Below, piece after piece: positions 1 through 9,136 of a stretch of 64,000 nucleotides of DNA. How positions within the stretch are numbered: the first letter of the stretch is position 1; every line of letters begins with the position of its first letter. Under the pieces are notes generated by a model. It saw only the letters and a program-made list of their open reading frames with translations, did not search any database and was not told the DNA's origin. The DNA lies in assembly GCF_000735045.1 (NCBI RefSeq), contig NZ_JPOQ01000035.1, positions 1 to 64,000 of the forward strand, read 5' to 3'. A program made the position numbers and the translations under genes. Source of the DNA: Ferrovum myxofaciens (lineage in GTDB: Bacteria; Pseudomonadota; Gammaproteobacteria; Burkholderiales; Ferrovaceae).

Positions 1-146
1 GTAGCGCAGCGACCTCGCAAATCGGATTTCATGTCAAGTGTTTTTTGCATTTTTTTGAAAATATTTATCGCGCAGATGGGTGCCTTCGGTATTTGGAAAA
101 ACCCGCGAATGTCTAAAGTTCAGTTAAGCCAATTCCAAGGCTTTCT

Positions 147-239
147 ACCAAGAGCGCGCCACGCTCCTTTGAACTCATCTATTTAAGTCAGCAACGCCAG
201 CAATTCCGGCGTTATCTGTATGGTGTCTATTCCCAACAT
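147..239 (-). pseudogene. Remnant of Fic-family protein N-terminus
   Basis: Reading the minus strand from an ATG at 239, preceded by an AAGG Shine-Dalgarno-like sequence, gives MLGIDTIQITPELLALLT, a TAA stop at 183-185, then in the same frame IDEFKGAWRALG. From memory this matches the N-terminal segment of one group of Fic-domain proteins, where the stop position is normally a glutamate, so one GAA to TAA change would explain it. After the ALG the similarity ends and another stop follows at 120-122. No Fic catalytic motif (HPFxxGNGR) is present. It looks like a decayed fragment at a rearrangement scar. The match is recalled, not computed, so confidence is moderate. Confidence 0.42.
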
Positions 240-290
240 TTACCTTACCCACATTGCCACCCGATACGCCCGATTACACACACGTAAATT

Positions 291-310
291 CACCTGATTA
301 CACCTGATTG
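291..310. repeat. Tandem 10-bp direct repeat
   Basis: CACCTGATTA at 291-300 is followed directly by CACCTGATTG at 301-310. A looser relative (CGATACGCCCGATTACAC) lies just upstream around 262-279. Together with the Fic fragment this suggests a degenerated intergenic scar. The rest of 1-320 shows no gene, RNA or mobile element that can be supported. Confidence 0.4.
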
Positions 311-320
311 TTGTTTTTCA

Positions 321-3300
321 TCAGGAAGCAGGCATCCCCAACACCGGGAGCAAGGACTTTAATAACTGTACCGTCATGGCGCTGGTGAATTTGTAGTCTG
401 CCGCATAGGGTTCATGAACATAGGCCGTGACGGTACCAAAGAAGCGGTCACCGATCAAAAATACGAAAGTGGCGGAACGATTCACGGCGCGCGAGGCGAT
501 CAACTTTCCATTGGGCGCATAGGAGACAAAACGCTGATCTCCGGTGCCGGTTTTCCCTCCTATCTCGATGACCTGACCATTTTTTTGCACCAATCCGTCT
601 TTCAGACGGATTCCCGTTCCGCCCTGCACCACATCGATCAAGGAGCGCCGCACCACTTCGGTTACTTCCACAGGGAGCATCCGGACTCCGGCGGCGGGTT
701 GACTGACAAAGTGGGTCTCATAGGGGGTCCCCTTCGCAAACTGCAATTCTTGCAATTCCACCATCGGCATCAACAGACCCTTATTGACGACGATCCCCAT
801 CAATTTCGCCAGAGAATCCGGGCGATCACCAGAGGCCCCCAATGCGGTGGCATAGGAAGGTGTCAGGGATTCGAAAGGATAACCCAAACGGCGCCAATCG
901 GCGGCGATCATCTGAAAAGCTTCCAGTTCCAACATCTGACGAATGCGCGACTCCTGAACTTTTTTATTATGACTCTTGAACAACCACTGATAGACTTCCT
1001 GGCGTTGCTGGGCACTGGTTTCAACCAACTGCGTCAGGGTCGCTTTAGGGTGATGAAAAAGATAGCCAACCAACCATAATTCCAGGGGATGGATTCCAGC
1101 CAGATAACCCCTATCCATAAGGGAATATTTTTCAACAGCGAACTTGTCATAAAGAATCTGCAGGGATTTTTCATCGAGTTCCGCTTCGGGCAGTTGATGG
1201 TGCATGAAGGCCGTAAACTGTAAAAAACTGGCTTCAGGTTCAACACTTCGAAATATCAGGGCCAAATTCTTCGGTTTGGCATGGATCCCATCGACCAGGG
1301 TTTGTAGCATTTCGTCGGGGGATTTTCCCTTGTACTTCTTGTAAAAGCGAAACAGGAATTCGCGCCCTTCGCGGTCCGCAAAAAGCGACAGTTGGATTTG
1401 TTGGGATGGATTCACTGAAACTTCGGCTGTTCCTGTTGTACTTCCCGTGATGGGATTGTAATTTGAAGGAGTGGTCTTGACCAGGCCCACGACCCCAACA
1501 CTCAAAGTCTGCGCTTCGTAATGATGCACGATGTCGCGCATCAGGCGTACAAATACCAGATTGACGGAGTGTTGAAAACCTTCTCGCACTGTCATGATGC
1601 CATCGTCTTTTTCTGGCTCAAAATTCTTGAACTTCTGTAATCCGCCGCCAGTAAAAAACGCTTCCGCTGGATTCCCGGAATAGGTCCTTGTCATGGCGGC
1701 CTCGAGCATGTCCTGCAAACGGCTATGGGGGTTTTCGACAAAATAGGTCAGCGCCCAGCGGGTCAGCGTATCCTGCGATCCCGCCTGAATTTTCTGCAAA
1801 TCTTTTTGATTCATGTCTGCATAGGATTGATGCAGGCGGGTCATGATTTCCAGGTAAGTAATCAGGGTGCGTAGTTTGGAGGTCGATCCCAGGTTCAGGC
1901 GTGCCCCACTGTTGATATCAAAGGGCTGGTCCAGATCATCGGTTTGCACTCGCAACAGATTCGAATTGGAGCTGCGCTCGAACAGGGTAAAACTGAAGGA
2001 CAAACGCTGGGGATTGTCATTTTCTCCCAGCATATTATGGCCATACAGTCCGGCGGCTCGTGCTCCGGCAGGGCTTTGCACCTGTCGCAACAAATTCGTG
2101 ACAGCACGCTGCGCATCGCCATCAAGGGTTGTTTTGACGTTCAGATCGATCCTGTCCAGGGCATACAGATTTGTTATGTGAAGCAGTGAGAGAAGATCAT
2201 TGCGTAGCAAATTTACCGCCTTGTGGGATACAAAGGAATTTGCCTGCGGGATCAGCGGACCATGGTTCAAGTGAAGCGGAAGGGAGAGTGCTGCCCTTTG
2301 TAATGCAGGAGAGATGATATGGGCTGACCCCAATAATTTCAAATAATGGTTAGTCATCTGCATCAGTACCGGTGAACCCTCCCGTAAAAAGTAAGAAGGC
2401 CGACGCTGGGCAATGATGAGAGACAACGCCTGCTTATAGGCTTCGGCTCTCTGCTGCAAGGATTCGTCACCGTGCAACTGCAACAGATGATTGACTTCCT
2501 GAAAATCGCGACCGTACCACATCCACATGCCATCGCCTAATCCGTTGACTTCACCATAGCCCATCCTTGCCGTCAGGGGCACCGTATTCAAATAGGCCAG
2601 CACGATTTGGTGGCGGTTTGCCATGTTGTCCATGCCCTGCAGGTAGGAGCGGATCGAGGCCGAATCCATTTGCAAAAATTTTTCATGAATGGATAAAGTA
2701 CGGCCTTCAGGGGAGTGTCGGTATTTCTCTATCTGGGTGGCCAAGGTACTGGCACCGGGCGTGTCATGTTGACGATGAATGACATGAAGGGCCTGATCGA
2801 ATAGCGCCCGGTCAAGCCGACTCCAGTTGACTGCAGGATTGCGCATCGGATAGTGGCTATTCAGTAATTCCTTATCTTCAATGAACAACAGGGTGTCGAT
2901 CAAGATCTTTGGAATGCTGTCGAAACTCGCATAGGTCCGGGTCGGAGACAAGAGCGCATAGAGCAATCGTTGGTTGTGATCCAACAGCATCAATCCGGCC
3001 TGATCTTTCTCTGCATAAATCGGCGCCAGTGGCGATTCAAGCAACGCGGGCGACATGCGGACCTGTTCGGTGACAACAAACCCACGAGTGGTCAATGACT
3101 TGGTGTATTCCGGAATTTGACCATACCCTAGGCGCTCGTCATAGGGACCTGATTTCGGAAAACGAATCGAAGGACTGGGGCCCTTCTCCAGTTTATAGTC
3201 GAGCCGGCTTGCAAGCCTGAAAAAATAATGGGCTTGAAGCCAGGAGGAGCGTAGTTCATTGATGACAATCCAGCCGCTCATTGCTATCAGTATCAGCAAG

Positions 3301-3341
3301 ATGAGCAGAGATCGGCTTTTCAGGGCATGGAAAAGGGACAC
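321..3341 (-). CDS. Class A penicillin-binding protein (glycosyltransferase/transpeptidase)
   Basis: A 1006-residue bifunctional peptidoglycan synthase, anchored in the inner membrane by a segment at about residues 11-28. The N-terminal half has glycosyltransferase-51 features: the IEDKEL motif with the likely catalytic Glu155, and GASTLATQ at about 196-203, corresponding to the family GGSTITQQ. The transpeptidase domain has all three penicillin-binding motifs: S486-T-S-K489, S592-V-N, and K930-T-G-T-G-D. It is longer than usual, with about 330 residues between the second and third motifs where families normally have far fewer. The start is a GTG with AAGGGA eight bases upstream; the first in-frame ATG would remove the membrane anchor. 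It is divergent from the deacetylase operon, which also concerns glycans, so the block may serve one envelope task. The specific family member (PbpC-like or other) is not certain. Confidence 0.85.
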   Translation of the reverse strand: MSLFHALKSRSLLILLILIAMSGWIVINELRSSWLQAHYFFRLASRLDYKLEKGPSPSIRFPKSGPYDERLGYGQIPEYTKSLTTRGFVVTEQVRMSPALLESPLAPIYAEKDQAGLMLLDHNQRLLYALLSPTRTYASFDSIPKILIDTLLFIEDKELLNSHYPMRNPAVNWSRLDRALFDQALHVIHRQHDTPGASTLATQIEKYRHSPEGRTLSIHEKFLQMDSASIRSYLQGMDNMANRHQIVLAYLNTVPLTARMGYGEVNGLGDGMWMWYGRDFQEVNHLLQLHGDESLQQRAEAYKQALSLIIAQRRPSYFLREGSPVLMQMTNHYLKLLGSAHIISPALQRAALSLPLHLNHGPLIPQANSFVSHKAVNLLRNDLLSLLHITNLYALDRIDLNVKTTLDGDAQRAVTNLLRQVQSPAGARAAGLYGHNMLGENDNPQRLSFSFTLFERSSNSNLLRVQTDDLDQPFDINSGARLNLGSTSKLRTLITYLEIMTRLHQSYADMNQKDLQKIQAGSQDTLTRWALTYFVENPHSRLQDMLEAAMTRTYSGNPAEAFFTGGGLQKFKNFEPEKDDGIMTVREGFQHSVNLVFVRLMRDIVHHYEAQTLSVGVVGLVKTTPSNYNPITGSTTGTAEVSVNPSQQIQLSLFADREGREFLFRFYKKYKGKSPDEMLQTLVDGIHAKPKNLALIFRSVEPEASFLQFTAFMHHQLPEAELDEKSLQILYDKFAVEKYSLMDRGYLAGIHPLELWLVGYLFHHPKATLTQLVETSAQQRQEVYQWLFKSHNKKVQESRIRQMLELEAFQMIAADWRRLGYPFESLTPSYATALGASGDRPDSLAKLMGIVVNKGLLMPMVELQELQFAKGTPYETHFVSQPAAGVRMLPVEVTEVVRRSLIDVVQGGTGIRLKDGLVQKNGQVIEIGGKTGTGDQRFVSYAPNGKLIASRAVNRSATFVFLIGDRFFGTVTAYVHEPYAADYKFTSAMTVQLLKSLLPVLGMPAS

Positions 3342-3483
3342 CGTATATTCCCTTGAGTGGACATGATGGCACGCATGAGAGGATGAACCTTACATTGTAG
3401 TGTAACCAGAAATGGCTGCATAATACAGGCCGTAGGCGAGGATCGTTCTGTCTATGACAAAACGGAAATTGGTCACTTAATCA

Positions 3484-4320
3484 ATGCGCAAGCAGGTGTG
3501 TGTGAAGAAAAAACGGTATGTGCGCGCGCTCCTGATAGTACTTTTACTTTTTCCACTCGTTGATTTTGCTTGGGGGGGAGGGACGGAAGACGGTAGGGTT
3601 GCCGTTCCCATTCTGTTGTATCATCGCTTTGGTCCCGTGGTTGCGGATTCGATGACGATCAAAACTTCGGTTTTGGCCTCTCAACTCGAATATCTTCATA
3701 CCCATGGGTACACGGTGATTCCTTTGCGCCAGTTGATTGCCTCTCTGGCAGGGAAGGCCCCGCGGCTACCCGACCGCTCCGTCGTGATTACCGCCGACGA
3801 TGGTCATGAATCCGTATTCACCGACCTGTTTCCGCTGATCCGTCGTTACCACATGCCCATCACTTTGTTCATCTACCCTTCGGCCATCTCCAACGCCAGT
3901 TATGCCCTGACCTGGTCACAATTACAGGAAATGAAGGACAGCGGCTTCGTGGATATCCAATCCCATACTTATTGGCATCCCAACTTCAAAAAAGAAAAAA
4001 AACGCCTGAGTGCACAGGAATATGAGAATTTTGTTCACCGTCAACTGTTCAAATCCAGGGAAGTTTTGCAACAGAAACTGGGGGGGACGGTGGATATGCT
4101 GGCTTGGCCCTTTGGTATTTATGATGACGAACTGATCAATGATGCCAGACAAGCCGGTTATATTGTGGCTTTTTCCATGGCCAGACATCCGGTTACCCGT
4201 TCCGATTCCATGATGGCCTTGCCCCGTTATCTGATGATCAACCCGGTCCAAGGTGTTGTGTTTGAAAAATTGCTCGCAGAATCCTCCCTTTCCCGGGAGA
4301 AAAGAGAAAACCATCCGTGA
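3484..4320 (+). CDS. Polysaccharide deacetylase family protein, exported
   Basis: A 278-residue carbohydrate esterase family 4-type protein. A basic N-terminus and a hydrophobic stretch at about residues 14-30 form a signal peptide or anchor. The NodB fold is marked by VPILLYHRFG near residue 41, the metal/catalytic pair in ITADDGHES (the usual TFDDG has Phe, here Ala, but both Asp are kept), and the metal-binding SHTYWH. Such enzymes remove N-acetyl groups from chitin-like, peptidoglycan or biofilm polysaccharides; the arrangement resembles the deacetylase domain of PgaB. The stop overlaps the GTG start of the next gene (GTGA), indicating translational coupling with the glycoside-hydrolase-like protein. 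The ribosome-binding site at the ATG used here is weak. The substrate cannot be told from sequence. Confidence 0.8.
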   Translation: MRKQVCVKKKRYVRALLIVLLLFPLVDFAWGGGTEDGRVAVPILLYHRFGPVVADSMTIKTSVLASQLEYLHTHGYTVIPLRQLIASLAGKAPRLPDRSVVITADDGHESVFTDLFPLIRRYHMPITLFIYPSAISNASYALTWSQLQEMKDSGFVDIQSHTYWHPNFKKEKKRLSAQEYENFVHRQLFKSREVLQQKLGGTVDMLAWPFGIYDDELINDARQAGYIVAFSMARHPVTRSDSMMALPRYLMINPVQGVVFEKLLAESSLSREKRENHP

Positions 4321-5567
4321 AGAATATCAAATCCCTTGTTTCCCTCCCACTTCTTCTTTGGGTTGTACTGAACCCGGTGTCCGCGATTGCGGCCGTCTAT
4401 GCAGGCACAGTGCTTGATGCCAAGACCCGGAAACCCCTTGAAAATGCCTTTGTCACTTTGGGAACCACGGTGGTACGCACCGACTTCAAGGGAAAATTTA
4501 TCATCAACGGCAGCGGCGACAAACTGGGCATCCGGGCCTATGGGCATACCCGTGTGGATGCTCCGTTAAGCCGTGATTCCGCCCCGATTATCTTGGCACC
4601 TTTCATTCCCAAGGCTATTTATCTTTCGTTTTACGGGATCGGAGATAAATCGTTGCGCCATGCTGCCCTCGATGTCATTCAGCGGACTGAAGTGAACGCA
4701 CTGGTGATTGACCTCAAAGGCGACAGGGGAGGGGTCTCGTTCAAAAGTTCCATCCCTCTGGCCACTCAAATCGGCGCACAAAAAATCACCACCATCAAGG
4801 ACGTGAGCGGACTGGTGAGCGAACTCCACGCCAAGGGCCTTTATGTCATCGGGAGAATCGTGGTGTTCAAGGATAACCCACTGGCTTCCGCACACCCTGA
4901 ACTGGCACTCAAAACCAAGGGCGGAGTCACCTGGAAGGATCGGGAAGGGTTATCCTGGCCAGATCCCTTCAGCACAACGGTGTGGAACTACAATATCGAT
5001 CTGGCGGTGGAGGCCGCGCGTGCCGGGTTTGATGAAATTCAGTTTGACTATGTTCGTTTCCCGGATTCCCCAGAACCGGTCTATTCGAAGCCGAACACCG
5101 AAGAAAACCGAGTCGGAGCGATTTCAGGATTTTTGGGTGAAGCCAGAAAACGGCTCATTCCTTATAATGTTTTTCTGGCCGCTGATATTTTTGGATATGT
5201 GGCATGGAATACCGACGACACCCATATTGGCCAAAAACTGCAAAATCTGAGCGAGGTTCTGGACTATCTGTGCTTCATGCTCTACCCCTCGGGATTCAAG
5301 TTCGGAATTCCGGGTTACCTCAATCCCGTACAGCACCCCCGTGAAATCGTCCTGCTTTCTTTGGAGAAAGCGCAACAGCGCAGCAGTTTGCCCGCCATTC
5401 GCTTCAGGCCTTGGCTTCAGGCGTTCAGGGACTATGCCTTCGACCGAAGGTGGTTTAAGAACGATCAAATCAGGGCGCAAATTGAGGCTTCTGACCACTT
5501 CGGCAGCGATGGATGGATGTTGTGGAACCCCCATAACCTCTATGGTGATGGTCTCCGGAGCAAATAG
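4317..5567 (+). CDS. Putative glycoside hydrolase (DUF4015 type) with N-terminal carboxypeptidase-regulatory-like domain
   Basis: A 416-residue exported protein. It has a signal peptide ending near SAIAA (residue 25), then a short beta-sandwich segment (about 27-85) resembling carboxypeptidase regulatory-like domains (VYAGTVLDAKTRKPLENAF). The rest is a TIM-barrel-like domain with IYLSFYG, NALVIDLKGDRG, DEIQFDYVRFPD and GWMLWNPHN. These match the bacterial family described as putative glycosyl hydrolases (COG1306/DUF4015), which have acidic residues at strand ends. The GTG start lies in the GTGA overlap with the deacetylase; the next gene starts three bases after the stop, so the three form an operon. 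The substrate is unknown; a role on the same envelope polysaccharide is inferred from context. Confidence 0.75.
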   Translation: MKNIKSLVSLPLLLWVVLNPVSAIAAVYAGTVLDAKTRKPLENAFVTLGTTVVRTDFKGKFIINGSGDKLGIRAYGHTRVDAPLSRDSAPIILAPFIPKAIYLSFYGIGDKSLRHAALDVIQRTEVNALVIDLKGDRGGVSFKSSIPLATQIGAQKITTIKDVSGLVSELHAKGLYVIGRIVVFKDNPLASAHPELALKTKGGVTWKDREGLSWPDPFSTTVWNYNIDLAVEAARAGFDEIQFDYVRFPDSPEPVYSKPNTEENRVGAISGFLGEARKRLIPYNVFLAADIFGYVAWNTDDTHIGQKLQNLSEVLDYLCFMLYPSGFKFGIPGYLNPVQHPREIVLLSLEKAQQRSSLPAIRFRPWLQAFRDYAFDRRWFKNDQIRAQIEASDHFGSDGWMLWNPHNLYGDGLRSK

Positions 5568-5570
5568 TCG

Positions 5571-7925
5571 ATGAGGTTAGTTTTTCGTATTTGGCCATGG
5601 CTCTTCCTCACCTTGTGGAACATGGCCTTGGCCCAGAATTCCGCGTCATTCCCTGTAGCCGATCTGGCGCCCATCGATGGGTTGACGAACAGGGAAATCC
5701 AGCACGGGCACATCCCCGGTGCCGTTATCATGGTAGGTACCCCCAAGGAAATTTTATACCGCAAGGCATTCGGCCAGCGTTCCCTGATACCGACCCTTCT
5801 GCCGATGACGGTGGACACCCGTTTCGATCTTGCTTCTCTGACCAAAGTCGTTGCTACCACTACTGCCATTATGCAGTTGGTGGAGCGACAACGACTCCGT
5901 CTGGATGATCCGGTGGCGAACTACTGGCCGGAGTTTGGCGCGAACCACAAGGAAGCCATTACCATCCGGCAGTTGTTGACCCATTATTCCGGCTTGCGAC
6001 CAGATCTGGATTTAAGCCCCCAGTGGTTCGGTTATTCCACCGCCATTAAACGAATCCTTGCGGAGAAACCTCGTTTCCCACCAGGCAGCCAATACCTCTA
6101 TAGCGACATCAACTTCGAGATCCTGGGGGAATTGGTTTATCGGGTGTCCGGCTTACCCCTGGATGTCTATTGTGCTCAACATATTTTTAAGCCCCTGGGC
6201 ATGATGCACACCGGGTTTAAACCCCCTTTGGAGTCAACTTCAGACATTGCCCCCACCGAGTATCTGAACGGTCAACTCCGCTGGGGTGAAGTGCATGACC
6301 CCACAGCTCACCGCATGGAAGGTGTGGCAGGGCATGCAGGACTATTTTCCACGGCAGGGGACCTGGCCATTTTTGCTCAAATGCTGCTCAACGGAGGAAA
6401 TGGGAACGGGGTTCGAATTCTGAATCCGGGCACCGTGGAACAAATGACCATCCCCCAGTCACCGCCCGGCATGACCGAATTGCGCGGGCTGGGTTGGCAG
6501 TTGGCGGCACCCCTGGCCACCAATCGAGATCAACTTATTCCCTTGGGTGCCTATGGGCACCTGGGCTATACCGGTACGCTCCTATGGCTGGATCCCATCA
6601 CCCATACCTTTGTCATTGTCCTGACCAACCGTGTGCACCCCCATGGACAGGGCAACGCCAACCCTTTACGCCGAGGGGTATTGGCCATTGTCTCCAATGC
6701 GCTGGGACCACAATCTAATGAAAATATCCTGATTGCCCGTCCTGCCATTGCCGCTTATACCGAACTGGCCTCCTCTAAGCCGGTAATTCACCCGGCAACC
6801 CAGGTGGCTACCGGGCTTGATGTTCTTGAGACCCAAAATTTCGCTCCTCTGAAGGGGCAACGGATCGGGATCATAACCAATCAAACTGGAGTGGATGCTG
6901 ATGGAAATCGGGGAATAGACCGGTTGAACCACGCGCCCGGCATCCGTCTTACAGCGATCTTCAGTCCGGAACATGGACTTCAGGGCACTCTGGATGAGAA
7001 AATTTCCTCAGGCACGGATGCAACCACGGGGTTGCCGGTTTATAGCCTGTATGGTGAAACCAGAATACCCACGGATCAAATGCTCCAGAACATCGATGCC
7101 TTGGTCTTCGATATGCAGGATGCCGGGGTACGTTTCTACACCTATCCCACTACCCTGGCCTATGCCATGGAAGCCGCTGCCCGCAAGGGCATCGATTTCT
7201 ATGTTCTGGATCGCCCGGACCCCATCGATGCCAAGGTGGTGCAAGGTCCGATGCTGGACCCGACCCTGACCTCCTTCACCGGCTATTTTCCTCTCCCGGT
7301 GCGGCATGGCATGACCATGGGCGAATTGGCCGAACTTTTCAACACAGAAAATCACATCGGCGTCAGGCTGCATGTCATCAAAATGCGGGGATACCGACGC
7401 CACGACTGGTTCGATGATACCGGGATCCAATGGGTCAATCCTTCTCCCAATCTACGTACCCTTACCGAAACCACCCTCTATCCCGGAGTCGCGCTGGTGG
7501 AAAGCGCCAATGTCAGTGTCGGACGGGGCACCGATACCCCCTTTGAATTGCTGGGGGCGCCCTGGATTCACAGTCAGGAACTGGCGGATGAACTGAATCG
7601 ACGGGAGATCGCCGGCGTATTTTTTATTCCCACAGAGTTTACGCCCGATACTAGCCGCTACGCGCATCAACTCTGTCATGGCGTTCGCATTCTGTTAACC
7701 GATCGCTATGCTCTGGATTCTCCGTTACTGGGGATAGAATTGGCCAGCGTCCTGCATCAGCTTTATTCGAAGCAGTTTCACCTCCGAAAAATCCTGGGTA
7801 TGCTAGGGTCACGCTTCCTATTGCAGGCGATCACCGAAGGGCAGGACCCCAAAAGCATGGCGGCCCAATGGCAACCGGGACTCAAAGAATTTTCTGCCGT
7901 ACGACACCGATACCTGCTTTACTAA
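5571..7925 (+). CDS. Fusion of serine beta-lactamase-like domain and NamZ-type (DUF1343) exo-beta-N-acetylmuramidase domain
   Basis: A 784-residue exported protein with a signal peptide ending near ALAQ (residue 22). Residues about 32-385 form a class C beta-lactamase/esterase-like domain: S89-L-T-K92 catalytic motif, Tyr-Ser-Asp at 177-179, and H330-L-G-Y-T-G in the KTG position. Residues about 414-784 form a DUF1343 domain (GIITNQTGVDADG, FSPEHGLQG, DMQDAGVRFYTYP, ANVSVGRGTDTPFE). The family includes NamZ, which releases terminal N-acetylmuramic acid from peptidoglycan fragments. Both halves keep their recognisable motifs, so a dual peptidoglycan-processing enzyme is likely. It is the last gene of the three-gene operon and its stop overlaps by 4 nt the convergent oxidoreductase gene. 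The exact substrate of the first half is unknown. Confidence 0.85.
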   Translation: MRLVFRIWPWLFLTLWNMALAQNSASFPVADLAPIDGLTNREIQHGHIPGAVIMVGTPKEILYRKAFGQRSLIPTLLPMTVDTRFDLASLTKVVATTTAIMQLVERQRLRLDDPVANYWPEFGANHKEAITIRQLLTHYSGLRPDLDLSPQWFGYSTAIKRILAEKPRFPPGSQYLYSDINFEILGELVYRVSGLPLDVYCAQHIFKPLGMMHTGFKPPLESTSDIAPTEYLNGQLRWGEVHDPTAHRMEGVAGHAGLFSTAGDLAIFAQMLLNGGNGNGVRILNPGTVEQMTIPQSPPGMTELRGLGWQLAAPLATNRDQLIPLGAYGHLGYTGTLLWLDPITHTFVIVLTNRVHPHGQGNANPLRRGVLAIVSNALGPQSNENILIARPAIAAYTELASSKPVIHPATQVATGLDVLETQNFAPLKGQRIGIITNQTGVDADGNRGIDRLNHAPGIRLTAIFSPEHGLQGTLDEKISSGTDATTGLPVYSLYGETRIPTDQMLQNIDALVFDMQDAGVRFYTYPTTLAYAMEAAARKGIDFYVLDRPDPIDAKVVQGPMLDPTLTSFTGYFPLPVRHGMTMGELAELFNTENHIGVRLHVIKMRGYRRHDWFDDTGIQWVNPSPNLRTLTETTLYPGVALVESANVSVGRGTDTPFELLGAPWIHSQELADELNRREIAGVFFIPTEFTPDTSRYAHQLCHGVRILLTDRYALDSPLLGIELASVLHQLYSKQFHLRKILGMLGSRFLLQAITEGQDPKSMAAQWQPGLKEFSAVRHRYLLY

Positions 7926-9136
7926 AAAGAAAGTAACGGCTCCGCCTTGCCGCTCCAGCGAGCTCCCTCGGTCAAAAGTCGCGGGAAGCGCTCCAACCCT
8001 CCCGTCACAATACGAGAGGTTAACGGGCGCATGAATAAATGCGCGAATAGTGTGGCCACCCTGATGCGCCGTGAAAAATTGTTGCGCCAGGCAACTTCAT
8101 AATTATGCCGCAGGCTTTCGAGGACCTGATTTGAAAATGTCGGATTGATGCGGGCGCGCCACGCATTTAATTGTTCGCTCAACAGAAAGGCAGATTGAAT
8201 GGCCATGCTGATGCCTTCAGCCACTATGGGATGAATTTCGGCCGTTGCATTGCCGACAGTGAAGATGCCATCGCGACCAAACGTATGAACGCCGGTATGT
8301 AGCGGCCCTGATGACAACCATGCGCCGTCCACACAGGCTAAAGACAGCGCTTCAGATACGCCCTTGCACGAAGACTTGATATGTGCGAAAACTGCCGTCC
8401 CGGCACTCACCTTCGGATAGTGTTGCCGACATTTTTCAAGTTGATCGCGCCGTATGCAGCACGACAGGCTGACCCGGTCGCCATCGCTGTGCACCATTCC
8501 GCCATATCCTCCTGGAAACGCGAGCAGGGGCATTAGATCGGAGGGAAGTGTGCTATTGAGAAAATGCGCCTTGAATCCAAATAAATCCGAGGTGCGTTGC
8601 GGGCGCCGAAAGTTCTGCGTTGGCATTGCACCTGACTCGCAGGAACCATGTGCAGCGATAAGCAGCCTGGAACTCAATGCACGTTCCTCGCGCGAGCACT
8701 TGTTGATGATGTTGCATATGTAGCCATTGCCGTTCTCGACAAATGATGCGAGTGCAAATGGCTGCCATACGTCGGCCCCAACTTCAGCCGCACGCTTGAG
8801 CAGTTGCGTGTCCAAATGCTCGCGTCCGATTGCTCTACCGCCATCCTCGGCTTTATCAGTTGGCGCAACAAGTTGAGCAGTTACCATCGCATCGCCAGAG
8901 TAAACACCAACGCGACGCACGATAGGTCCGGCAATTTCCATCAATGGATCAGCAACGCCCAACTTCCGCAGTAATGGCCATGTCGTGCCCGAAATGAATT
9001 CACCGCAAACCTTGCGACGTGGAAACTGAGCTTTCTCGACGATGGCTACTTTCCATCCCGCCTGTGCCAGGAGTATGGCGGCGGTAGCGCCGGACGGGCC
9101 TCCGCCCAATATGACGACATCATGGCTGGTATCCAT
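7922..9136 (-). CDS. FAD-dependent oxidoreductase of the type III PKS cluster
   Basis: A 404-residue flavoprotein of the geranylgeranyl-reductase/monooxygenase superfamily. The N-terminal dinucleotide-binding loop is VVILGGGPSGATAA (residues 7-20), followed by EKAQFPRRKVCGE, a pattern typical of this superfamily. The second FAD motif reads VGNATAEIHPIVAEG (294-308), with Asn where the classic GD motif has Asp. It is the third gene of the operon with the methyltransferase (start directly after its stop) and polyketide synthase. In clusters of this composition (for example streptomycete SrsABC) the flavoprotein oxidises an alkylresorcinol-type product to a quinone; a similar oxidation is inferred here. 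The stop overlaps that of the convergent NamZ fusion. Confidence 0.75.
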   Translation of the reverse strand: MDTSHDVVILGGGPSGATAAILLAQAGWKVAIVEKAQFPRRKVCGEFISGTTWPLLRKLGVADPLMEIAGPIVRRVGVYSGDAMVTAQLVAPTDKAEDGGRAIGREHLDTQLLKRAAEVGADVWQPFALASFVENGNGYICNIINKCSREERALSSRLLIAAHGSCESGAMPTQNFRRPQRTSDLFGFKAHFLNSTLPSDLMPLLAFPGGYGGMVHSDGDRVSLSCCIRRDQLEKCRQHYPKVSAGTAVFAHIKSSCKGVSEALSLACVDGAWLSSGPLHTGVHTFGRDGIFTVGNATAEIHPIVAEGISMAIQSAFLLSEQLNAWRARINPTFSNQVLESLRHNYEVAWRNNFSRRIRVATLFAHLFMRPLTSRIVTGGLERFPRLLTEGARWSGKAEPLLSF

